Position numbers and translations under genes: made by a program. 64,000 bases of DNA from the NCBI GenBank assembly GCA_030549205.1, contig JAUKTV010000005.1, positions 2,852,001-2,916,000 on the forward strand, in the 5' to 3' direction. Of this stretch, positions 23,431 to 34,232 are shown piece by piece (the stretch's first letter is position 1; every line of letters starts with the position of its first letter). The stretch is from Apiosordaria backusii (Eukaryota > Ascomycota > Sordariomycetes > Sordariales > Lasiosphaeriaceae). The notes beneath the pieces are model-generated. The model did not search any database and was not told where the DNA came from. It was given only the letters and a program-made list of their open reading frames with translations.

Positions 23431-24050
23431 GGCTAATTAGGATCAAATTAACACAGTATATTGGTCTATATAGGACTATACTACTGTGTTAATTTAGTCT
23501 CAATGGTGGCTATATTGCCCGAGTGGTGTGGTGTGAAGTGTGTATATATTATATATATATGTACACTTTCTACACTGCAGGTCGGCCAATATAGCTACCA
23601 CTGAGACCAAATTTATATAGTAGTATAAAACTATATAGACTATACTGCTATGTAATTTTGGTCTTAATGGTGGCCATATTGGCTGAACTGTAGTGCAGGA
23701 TATCTAGTATATACCTGTATATATCGATACCTTTTACATCACAACTCGGCCAATATAGCTACTATTGAGACCAAAATTACATAGCAGTATAGTCTATATA
23801 GTTTTATACTACTATGTAAATTTGGTCCCAGTGGTGGCCATATTGGCCGACCTGCAATGTGGAAAGTGTACATATATATATAGTATATACATACTTCACA
23901 CCATACTACTTAGCTAATATGGCCACTATTGAGACTAAAATTATACAGTAGTATGGTCTATATAGTCTTATACTACTGTGTAATTTTGGTTCCAATTGTA
24001 GCCTAATTGGCCGATCTGTAGTATGAAAAGTGTAGATATATATATATAGT
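23431..24050. repeat. Compound palindrome of four hairpin units
   Basis: Four imperfect palindromes of 90-110 bp lie at about 23431-23520, 23584-23693, 23748-23849 and 23913-24012. Each begins near GGCCAATATAGCTAC and ends near GTGGCCATATTGGCC, with a central run such as TATAGTAGTATA. The spacers are 63, 54 and 63 bp, and the two outer spacers are reverse complements of each other (both hold GAAAGTGTACATATATATAT-like DNA). The whole is symmetrical about 23,720. The arms differ mostly by C/T and G/A changes. It may be a fold-back (MITE-like) element present as inverted copies. No coding potential. Confidence 0.85.
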
Positions 24051-24788
24051 ATATATAAACAAACATCTTTTGGATTACCATTTGGCTAATATAATTAGTA
24101 TAAAGAATATAAAATATAGTTAAAAAAGCCCTTTTCAAGACTATCTTTAGTATATTTTTTTTTATAATAGTTATTATATTAAGAAAGTTAGTATGGGTGA
24201 ATTTTAGTGTATTGAAAAGATTATTATTTTTCATTATTTTCTTTTAAGTTTTATTAATTCAATTAAAAATCGAATATAATAACTATAATAATAAAAAAGT
24301 ACTATTATATAGTTAAAAAGTAGGGTTTTATTTTAATATAAAGTGTACTATTGTAGTTATTTTAGTTATAGTAAAATAAAAGAATATATTGAAAAAGTAA
24401 GTTTTTATTTACATAGGAATCTGACTATTTTCTTCTAAAAATCTATTTAAGTTTTTAGACCATATCTAAGAATTGTATCTAGGAGGCTTACTTATATATG
24501 TAAGTAGCTTGTGCGGCCTAATTAGGGTTCTGAAGAGATGGTTTAAGCTACTGAGACTATGAGTAGGATAGTAAGCCCTATTAAGATAGCGGAGATATGG
24601 AAAAAGAAATGTAATATAGGAAGTGGGGGATTGATTAATAAGATAAGACCATTAGATTAGATAAGAAGTGGACTTACTTACTAAACTGCCCTATATTTTT
24701 AAGCTTACCTTATATTTACAAGCCTATTTAAGAAAACTATAAAGTATTAGCTTTTACTTTTTAAATTTATTAACTTTTATATACCTTT
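24051..24788. other. AT-rich spacer between palindrome and E1
   Basis: About 740 bp. 24060-24430 is extremely AT-rich, with no structure I can name. 24470-24670 is richer in G and C and contains ATGTAAGTAGCTTGTGCGGC, possibly the end of an older transposon that is otherwise unrecognisable. No ORF is believable. The five bases before E1 (24784-24788, CCTTT) are one half of its expected target duplication; the other half is outside the window. Confidence 0.5.
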
Positions 24789-25622
24789 TATTGGAATAGG
24801 TATGGCCAATTACAGGCCTAAGGGCCCTGTAATTAGTGCTCACACACTAGCTCACAGTGCAGTGGAAGTCTTACGCGTAATACCTATAGCTTAGTACTGG
24901 GGTACTAGAATACAGTACCTTGCAGGTACTGCAGGATAGAAATATAGTAGGTAAACAATTGTATTGTAGTACTAGCCTTCTATAAATCCACTGTAATAAT
25001 CTCTATAGTAGGGTTTGTACTCGACCTTTACTATATACCTACCGACAGACATACAGTGCCTTACATACTCTAGTAGGCAGATAGGCTAAAGTACGGCTTA
25101 GTTAACCCTAAGGTTTGCTAAGCCCTATAAACTACTTACTAAGCCCTTTATAGCTCTAGACCTATAAAGCCTACAGGCCTATAATTTAGTATAGTAGTAA
25201 TATACCTATTTAACTATAGGCCTATTAATTCTAGGCCAATTTGGCCAGTTTAGTAATTAACTATAGGTCTTTTAAGCAACTAAGTTAACATAGTTTACAG
25301 CTTTTTAATAATCGACTTACGGCTATATAAAAGGGCTATGAAACCCAATACCTTTAACCTAAAGTGCAGGTTATTGTAAGGTTAAGGTTAGGCCACTTAT
25401 ACTACCTATAGTAGTAGGCCTTAGTAGCCTAAATATAAAATTATAGGCAGTTTGGCCTACTAATTAGCAGAATATAGGCCTTTAAATAGCCCTATAGTAA
25501 GATAAGATATTTAGCAAATACTAAGTAACTAACGGATAGGCATTCCTACTTAAGCTTCTACTATATAGTATAATAGTAACTACCTATTGTAAACTTAGGC
25601 CTTATAGGGACTTAGTTTAATA
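24789..25622 (-). repeat. E1 3' LTR, copia family A
   Basis: 834 bp. Its right edge (TTAGTTTAATA) is the reverse complement of the family LTR start TGTTAAACTAGG, and its left edge (TATTGGAATAGG) is the family LTR end CCTATTCCAACA after one TG to TA change. A polypurine tract (reverse complement of CCTCTCCTTTACTT, from 25623) abuts it, as expected for a 3' LTR on the minus strand. The outer (left) part retains more G and C than the inner part. Confidence 0.93.
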
Positions 25623-28600
25623 CCTCTCCTTTACTTATAGTAAGTAGTAGGCTTAAATTTAAATCTAAGGCCTACTATAGTAAGTTAAAACTAATAAACT
25701 AACTAACTAATTAAAGAATTAAAATACAAAGTATATAAAGCGTTAAGGCCTATATATTTAAATATTAAGTAACTACTTTTATAAACTAAATTATAAAGGA
25801 AAATTAAATATAGAAAGGATGGTTTTTTAATTTATTCCTTTATTAACTTTTCCTTTATAGGCCTATTCTTTAAGCTTAAAAGACCTATAAAGGTCTTGAA
25901 TTTCTAACTGGCCAATAGTTTAATCAGCCTATTAACCGGTATTTATTTAATATTTAAATAGTTAATAGTAACCTATAATACCTTAACTTACTTTCTAACT
26001 TAATAATATTTTAATAATATATATTTAGTACAATTGTAAAGGGCTAGGTTATAGGTAGTAGTTATAAAGCTAATATTATTACTATATAGAAAGGTAGAGC
26101 CTATTAAAGTATACTTTAACTTTTTATAGACCCTTTTAATTTATAAAGCCTTACAAATAGCCTTAATAAATATATCGGTTTTAGCCTTAAAAGTAAAGAG
26201 GTTTATAGTATTAGCCTTCTTTACTTTCCAGCTTATAGGGCTTCTAGCTATTTTAAATATAAAGCTATAGGTAGATTTTAAGTCCTTTAAGTCCTTTATA
26301 AAGTCTAAATCTATAAAGCCTATAGATACTATAGTACCTTTCTTTTTAATAAGTTTAATAGTATTATAACTATAGGCAATTACTAAATTCTCTATACTAT
26401 TTAAATACTTTAAAAAGTTTTTAACGGTATTTAAGTTTATTATAGTAGGTTACTGTATACTCTTTAAAAGCTACTATATTATAAAAGCAATATTAGGCCT
26501 TATTTAAGTTATTAAATATATTATAGTACTTACTATATATTAAAATAGTATATAATCTAACTTACTTATAGAGTTTCCTTTTAGTTTAAAGTCTTTATAC
26601 TACGTTACTATTCTAAACTATAAAAGAACTAGTATTTTATAACTATTTTTAAAGCTAAAGGTCTTAATTACCTTCTATATATATTAGGCTTAGTTAAGCT
26701 ATAAAAGAAAGCAATGCCTATTCCTTATTATTTAAACCTTTAAAAAGAAGGAAGCCGGCCTTCTATTTTCTATTAAATAGACTTTATTTAAACTTTTCTT
26801 AAGCCGTTAAATATAGGCCTTATTAAAGCCTATAATTAAATAGTTATTAACGTAAGTTACTATAAAAATCCTAACTTTAAGATTATAAAAGATAGTAAAG
26901 TTAGAAATTAGCACTATAAAAACCTTTTTTTTTAATAGCTTAGTAAGTTTAGTTTACTAAAGTCTAAGGCTTTACTTTAGGCTATATAGAGCTTTAAAGA
27001 GGTAAATTATTTAACTAATTTTAAGTTTAAAGCTTTATCTATATAGCTTTACTTTAATAGCCAAGTTTACTAATTAGTAGAACTTATAGAAGCCTTTAAA
27101 TATAGCGATATAATTTTCTTTTTTTAAATAGCTATTAAAAAATACCTCTATAAAATCAATCTACTCTATTTCTTAATTTAATAAAGCCATTATAATTAGC
27201 AATATATATTAAGTAAATAGTATAGTAGTAAAGATAAAGGTCTTTATAAAATTTAAGCCTTTTTTTTATAAAAATCCTTTAATAACTAACCTAGTTTTAA
27301 ACTTTAAAAGCCTATTTTCTTTATTAGTCTTTTTATATAGTACTAACTTATTAATTAATAGTATATAGTCTTTAAAGAAAGTACTTTAAAGAAGGAACTT
27401 AAAGGTTCTTTAGTTAACTATTTACTTAAATTTACTATATATAGCCTTTAGCTAGTAGGATTTTTTAAAGTTCTTTAGTATTTATTTTAATATTTAAAGT
27501 AATAAACTAGTATTAAAAAGACCTTTAAAGACCATATAGTAATAGGCCTTAACCTTAATTAATATTAATTTAATAAATTAGCTAATGCCTATTTTAATAT
27601 CTTTACTTACATTTAAATATAGTTCTTCTACTTTTATTAGTAAGTAGTCTTTAATAGAGGGTTCTAAGCTGGCCTTAAAGCCTATAATAGGCCTATTAAA
27701 AGGCTTTAAATTACTATTAATTATAGCCTTTTAAATTATAGTAAGCTTACTAATTAGCTTACTATTAGAGAATTTTTTAGTATTAACTTACTAGTTAATT
27801 TCCAAACTTAGCTGGCTAATTAAATTATATTTAAAGTATAGGTTACTATTTTTATCTACTAATTATAGTAGCTTTACCTTCTTTTAACTTAAATCCCTTT
27901 TTAAAATAGCAATAATACTTCGAATTATAGTAAGCTTATTTACTATATTAATAAAGGAAGATTTTACTACTACCCTTTTAGCCAGTATTTATACTTAATA
28001 GATCTTACTTTTAAAAACGGCCAGTAGTTTACTAGGCTTTGTATAGGCCTATAGCTTTAAAACTCTAAACCTTTTTTTAATTAAAATAAAAAGCTTTATA
28101 GAAAAGCCTATAGCCTTAAACCAGCTTAAGTCTAACTTATAAAAAAGGAAAGGCTTTAATTTATTATAGAGCGTTTAATAGAAAGTTAAGTCCCTATTAT
28201 TGACTATAGTATAGTTAACTAATTTAAATACTATAAATATTATATAGTACTATAAGTATTAGGAAAGCTATAATAATACTATTATAGCCTATAACCGGTT
28301 TAAAAATACTTTAATAAAACATTTAATTAGGTCATTTTACTTATAGATATAGGGCCTAAAAGTAAAAAATTCAACGTCTTTAGTAGAAAACTAAGCCTAT
28401 AATTTATAGTTAATTTCTTTCTTACTATTATAATAAAAACAGATAAAGTATCTATTATAGTAGTTCTTTAGGCCTTTAAAAAAGCCTTTAATAGCGCTTA
28501 GTACAGTTAGTCCCTTAGCGTTTAATAAATAAAAGGCCTATTTAAACTGGGATTTTCGGTCTATTAAAATTAATACTATAGAAAGCCTATTATAAAGTAT

Positions 28601-29690
28601 AGGTTTAATTTTAAAAGTGTCGCCTTTAATAAAACCTAAAACCTTAAGTAAGTTTAAAATAGTAAAAAATTGAAGCCTTTTTACTGTCTTAACTTTATTA
28701 TAGGCCGAATATTAAAAATCTACTTCTTTTATTTAATTTAAATTTAAAAGCTTAGTAGTAATTTTACTGGTCTTTTTTAGTAGTATTAGGCCTATATAAC
28801 CTAGCCTAATATACCATTTTAATACTATTTAAAGTAATTTACTATAATAATCTACAGTAGTATTAGAGATATTTTTAATAGCCTCTTTAAATATATAGCC
28901 CTCTTAAGCCTCTTTTTAATTAAGTAGGCCGGGGTTATCTAAGCTATTAAGGCCTTCTATAGGCTAACGGAGCTCTTTAGTAGGTCTACCCTAATTAAAT
29001 CCTTTAAAGCCGGAGTTACTTAAACTATTAAAGCCTTCTATAAGCTAATAAAGCTTTATTTCTTTAGATCTACCCTAACTATAGCCTTCCCTATAGTTAA
29101 ATTCAGACCCTTTAAGCCTATAGGGCTTTACCTTTTAAATATCCGAATTAAAGCTAATAGTATTATCGCTATTTAGCTTTATAAGCCTATTACTAGGCCT
29201 TTAAGGGTTTAAATTAACCTTTAAATAGCTATCCTTTTAAGATAAAGGCCTATTAGGAAGTTCTACTATTAATTTTCGCTTCCGACTAGTAACGTTAAAA
29301 CTTATATTATAGTAAATAATAGGCCTCTTTACCCTCTGTAATTTTAAGAAGAAGCTTAAAGCCTTAAAATCGAATATTGCTATTAAGGCCTTATTAGGCC
29401 TATATAGTACTTTTTTTTTAACCTAACTGCTAGCCTTATAATATAGTATACTATTAAAAAGGTTAATATTAAATTAAGGAATATATAAAGTATTTTTAAG
29501 CTTAAGCTTAGTATATTTAAAAGGTTCTTTTTATAAAAGTACTGTAAATATAGCAGTTTTAAAGCCCTTAGGTATTAAGGGGCCCCCTTTTATATAAATT
29601 ATCCTTAATAAACTATTATTAAGCTTATAATTAGTAAACTATTTTTAACTATTAATAATATAGTTAGTAAATCTAATATTATATAGAAAG
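25623..29690 (-). pseudogene. E1 pol remnant (integrase, RT, RNase H)
   Basis: On the minus strand this matches the E4 pol region at 57874-61384 throughout. RNase H lies at about 25930-26400, reverse transcriptase at about 26600-27320 and integrase core at about 28300-28700, in copia order. Stop codons occur every few dozen bases, nearly all explainable by C to T or G to A change. The segment ends at the E2 target duplication. Confidence 0.85.
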
Positions 29691-29695
29691 GTATC
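29691..29695 (+). repeat. E2 target-site duplication, left copy (GTATC)
   Basis: GTATC directly precedes the E2 5' LTR and recurs at 47680-47684 directly after its 3' LTR. Removing E2 and one copy restores a sequence collinear with E4 at about 50820-50900 (reverse complement). Confidence 0.95.
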
Positions 29696-30375
29696 TGTTA
29701 AAATACAGCACTTAGTTGTGAACTTTACAGTGTATTTTAGCCTATAACCTATAGGGCCAATAATAACTAATGGCTTAGAATCATAGCGCTTACTAATACT
29801 TTGCTACAGTAATTGTAGTAGTCTTTAGACCTTTAAAGTAGCCTAAAGTCCTAAACAGTTAATATACTATAACGGTAAAACGTTAGCGCCCTATACCTTA
29901 TAAATAGCTTCTAGCTAACGTATTTAATAGTTAGACTTAGCTGGTTAGTTAAGTCTATAGTTAGTAGACTTAACATGCATTTAGGCTCTATAATTAATAG
30001 ACTTAACAGGTATTTAGGCCCTATAGTTAGTAGATTTAATAAGTATTTAAGCTTTAAAATAGAAAAAGGTTTGGAAAGTAATATAGGGCCGAAAGACCTA
30101 TAATAAGTCTTGTCCTTTATAACTGTTTATTATAATATTTTCCTAACTAATAAGTTAATTTAATATACTAGTTTACTATATTTTATAATGCCTTATAAGC
30201 TTATATTATAGTATCTACCTTCTATATATTATAAAGTATTGCCTTTATAATCTACCTTCCTTTAGTACTTAGCTACTATCGTATATTATAAATAAAGCCC
30301 TTTTTACTTTTAATATTCTATACTATTCTTTATATAGGTCTATATTTATATGCCTATAAAATATCTATTTTAATA
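29696..30375 (+). repeat. E2 5' LTR, copia family B
   Basis: 680 bp, starting TGTTAAAATACAGCAC and ending ATTTTAATA (originally TTAACA). It matches the 3' LTR at 47000-47679 end to end. It includes three 33-bp tandem units in its middle (about 29945-30055). The outer left end is richer in unmutated CA/TG than the corresponding part of the 3' LTR. Confidence 0.95.
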
Positions 30376-30390
30376 GATTATAAGCCTAGA
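30376..30390 (+). other. E2 primer-binding site, internal initiator tRNA-Met
   Basis: GATTATAAGCCTAGA directly follows the 5' LTR. Allowing one C to T and two G to A changes it equals GGTTATGAGCCCAGA, the complement of the anticodon arm of initiator tRNA-Met (GGGCTCATAACC). Drosophila copia is known to use such an internal tRNA-Met fragment. Confidence 0.75.
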
Positions 30391-33300
30391 TTTATATTAT
30401 TTAAGTAAATTTCTTTATTTTATAGCCTTTACAATAATACCTATCCTATAAGCCCTATTTATTATAGGCTATTAAAGACTTAAAAAATAGCATTTTAGTA
30501 CTTTTAATAGTACTTTTATTTCCTTTTTAAATATTAAAGACTTAAAAAACAGCATTCTAACACTTCCAACAGTACTTTTACTTCCCTTTTAAATACTAAA
30601 GATCTAAAAAACAGTATTCTAGTACTTCCAATAATGCTTTTACTTCCCTTTTAAGCCTTTAACCTTCTTTATTATAAAGAATAAAGATATATATAACCCC
30701 CCTATAAACTTTAAAGCTTTAAAGACCTTTAGCCTTCTATTAACTTCTAGCCTTTTTAAAGGCCTTAACTTTACTTAATACTTTTAATAGCTATAGAATA
30801 ACTTTATAATTACCTTTAATAATAAGATTAGGATTGCTATAGTAGGTCTTATTAATTAAATTAAAGCTTTAAATGTTAAAATTAACTAAGTTAATACCTA
30901 TATTGACAATTTTAATACTTACTTTCTATTAGAATATACTACTTTAAACCCTTTTAAATCTTCTTTTAAACTTTTTATAGACCTACTTATATTACCCTTA
31001 TCTTTAGTTACTTTAGCTTATATAGATCTATCGGCCTCTATTATTATACCTATTATAGTACCTTTTTTAAGTTAAATTGCTTAAAAGACTACTATACTTT
31101 TAATAAAGGATTTTAATAAATAGGTCTTTTACTTTACTAAAGAATAAAAGCTTTTAAGTTTTAAAAACTAATACTTTTAATACTAAGCTTTTACTATTTA
31201 AATAAAGATTTTAAACCTTTTTAAATTTATAAATAAGCCTAAGTTAGTTATTAATTTATTAAATAATAACTTAGAAGCCTTCTTTCTTCTTACTATTTAA
31301 AATACCCTATAGGTAGGCCTACTATTTACTATTAAAGCTAAAGACTTTTTAATAACCCTTTTTTAGCAATTACAAACCTAATATACCCTTACTTAAACTG
31401 TCCTTTAAAATAAGCTTTATAAAGCTTACTATACTATTAAATTTAATAGTTTATTAAAAGTAATTAAATACAATATTAAGTTTAATATCCTTATTATAAG
31501 GCTTTAAGGCTTAAGTATTATAATTTAGTTTATCGATTAGGTTAATTACTATTTAAGTTTATTAAAAGGTAGTTTTTTACTATAGTATAAATGCTTTAGA
31601 ACTTTAATTTATTAAAATAAATACAATTTCGGCTATTTTTACTATCTTATATTGAAATTCTTATAAAGGAAGCTTTTAATTAAGATTTATATTTTTAATA
31701 CTATAATTATTTAAGCCCTTTTTATACTTTATTTTTATATTGCCTTTATTAAGGATTCTAAAGCCTTAAGGGCTTTAAATGCCTTTATAAAAAACCCTAT
31801 AAAGCTTAGACTTATTAAAAAGAAGAAAAAGAAAAAGGAAGATAAAAAAAAAGAAAATACTAAAGACTTTAAAAATTCTAAGGAAATTTCTTTTATAGTA
31901 AGCTTTAACTTTAATATAGGCTTTTATAGTATTATACCTTTAAAGCTAACTATACTTTATAAATACTATAGCTTTATTAAGTTTATAATATCCTTATCTT
32001 TTAAAGTCTTATCTTCTATATTTATTAACTTAATTAACTATATTAACTTAGCTTTAAAAGAAGCTTAGCTTTTTAATATTAAGTCTATAGTCTATATTTA
32101 TAATAATAAAAACCTTTTTATTAACCTTATTAAAATAAAGGTTAAGCCTTTAATTATAAAAGATAGTTTTATAAGAATTATCGATAAAGGTATTATAAAA
32201 GTCTAATTCTTTATTAAAACCTATAATAAAAGGGCTTATTTTTTAACTATTAGCTTTACTAAAACCTTCTTTATTCTTACTTTTCTACTAAATATTATTA
32301 ATAAAGACTGCCTATATAGTATTAAAAAAGCCCTATATAGTTAAAAGCTTACCGATAGTAACTATAATCTTATTATCCTTTTAAATTTTAAAAGATTAAG
32401 GTTCTACCTTAACTTTAAAGGCTAACCTTAATTGGAAGTATCCTATTAATAGTATTTTAATAGTTACTTTACTTTCCTTAAAGCCTTTAAAGCTTTTAAA
32501 ATTTTAAAGAAGGTCTTTTCTAAAGCTTTTAACTTTTTAAAAGAAAATAGGTCTCTTAAGGATTTTAATAAGCCTTTACTAGCTTTAGTTTAATTAATTA
32601 TCCTTTAATATATACGGCTTAAGTATATAAGTCTTAACCTTTTAAAAAAGACCTCTTTTATTATTAAAGGTATATTTAATTTATAGAAGGTTAAGTTTAA
32701 AGATTTAGTTTATAAAAGCTATAACGTTATAAAAATCCTTTAAAGGCTTTTTAAGAATTCTATTTAAAACTTTCCTTTTACTTTAAGCCGTTTAAAGGAA
32801 GATATTATTACTATTAAACTTATTTTACTATTAAAAAAGCTTTATAGTTTAATTATAATAAATTAAAAGATCTGTTTTCGATTTTTTAAGCTATTAGCTA
32901 TTAAAGATAATACTATTATAGTACTTTATTTACTATTTAAAAGCCTAAACAATATCTTTTAATAATACTTTACTTACTTTTACTATAATAAAGGAAAAAA
33001 AGTCCTTCCTTTAAATACCTACCTTATTAAAAAGGATATTGGCTTTAGTATATTAAGCCTTAAAACTCTTAATTAAAATAGCCTAATTAAGCACTTTATT
33101 AAGATTATTTTAAACTATTTTAAAGCTACTATTTTAACTTTAAGCTTCCTTATTACTTTTTAAAGATATATAGCCATTCCTATAGTAGAAATTATTAACT
33201 ATATAGCTTAAAGCTTTAAGGATTTTACGTCTTACTAAGCCTTTTATAATAAATTATTACCCTTTTAAGTGCTATATTAATTAAATCTTTTAAACTATAA

Positions 33301-34097
33301 GGCTATAGGTATTAAAGTTACGGTATATATCTTTATTAAAGATCGAACTATAGATTTTAAATTTACTTTTTAAAAAATTAAAAGAAGACTTATAGTTATT
33401 TTAGGTTATTAAACCTACTTAATTTACTTAAGTTTAAATAAAATTATTAAAACTAACTTTATTAAGTTCTATATAGACCTATTGGCTTAGATTATAGGTC
33501 TTTTAAACCCTATAAGTCCTTTAAAGGTTCTTAACTGCTTTAATAAATTAGAAGAGGATACTATTATTTAAGTCTTTAAGCCTTCTATTTATAGTCTTTT
33601 TATTTTACTAATTCCCAATTCTCTAATACTTAAATTATCTCCTATATTACCTACTTAGCTATTACCTAAGCCTATAATTCTAATACTTACAGTATCTTCT
33701 ATTACTATTAAGATCCCTTTACTTTAAGCTTTATAAAAGTAATATAAGGAATTTATATCTATAGATAATATAAATTGTAATAAACTTAATTTTTACTTAG
33801 TTTTTTTACTATAAGGAATGCTATTCTATAGAGGTCTTAAAGATTTACTATAAGGAATGCTATTCTATAGAGGTCTTAAAGCCTAATACCTTTAAGTAAG
33901 CCTTAAAATACCTTAAAAAGAAGCAATAGTTATAGGCTATTTTTACTAAATTACACTAACTTTTTACTATTAAGACCTTCTATTTTATCTGCCGATTTTA
34001 AGCTAAAAAGAAGCCTATTATAAACCGCTAGGTCTTTAAGGATAAGAAGAATTTATAGAGTATTATAGTAAAGTTTAAGGCCTGATTAGTTATTTAA
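30391..34097 (+). pseudogene. E2 gag and 5' part of pol, remnant
   Basis: Plus-strand remnant. A lysine/glutamate-rich stretch (KKKKKEDKKKE-like, 31815-31857) marks the gag end and recurs in E5 at about 55690-55760 in reverse. Integrase-like DNA follows at about 32800-33550, and the start of reverse transcriptase at about 33950-34090, where E3 interrupts it at the KARLVI region. Many stops, all of RIP type. Confidence 0.8.
34093..34097. repeat. E3 target-site duplication, left copy (TTTAA)
   Basis: TTTAA before E3 is repeated at 45581-45585 after it. Closing the gap restores a reverse-transcriptase segment matching E5 at about 53455-53515 (reverse complement), which is the uninterrupted site. 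Confidence 0.95.
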
Positions 34098-34232
34098 TGT
34101 TGCGTGGTCACGATGGTGGCACAAGACATTGGTTGTATGATGATTGATTGATTGATTAAGAAGAAGTCTGCTGTACAATGGCTATATATATATATGCATG
34201 TAGATCTTATATCTCTATATCCTTCTGTAATA
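34098..34232 (-). repeat. E3 3' LTR
   Basis: 135 bp, from TGTTGCGTGGTCACGATGG to CTTCTGTAATA. It pairs with 45446-45580. The left (outer) half keeps GCGTGG and GTGGCAC where the other LTR has TATGTAG and GTAGCAC; the right (inner) half is the more mutated. Confidence 0.95.

Noticed and set aside
23431..24050. Regularly spaced palindromes suggesting a CRISPR-like array
   Set aside because: The units alternate in orientation, the spacers are themselves inverted copies, the unit length is near 100 bp, and the host is a fungus.
23968..24234. 88-codon minus-strand ORF in AT-rich DNA
   Set aside because: Poly-Ile/Asn/Tyr composition expected of AT-rich non-coding DNA; it overlaps the palindrome.
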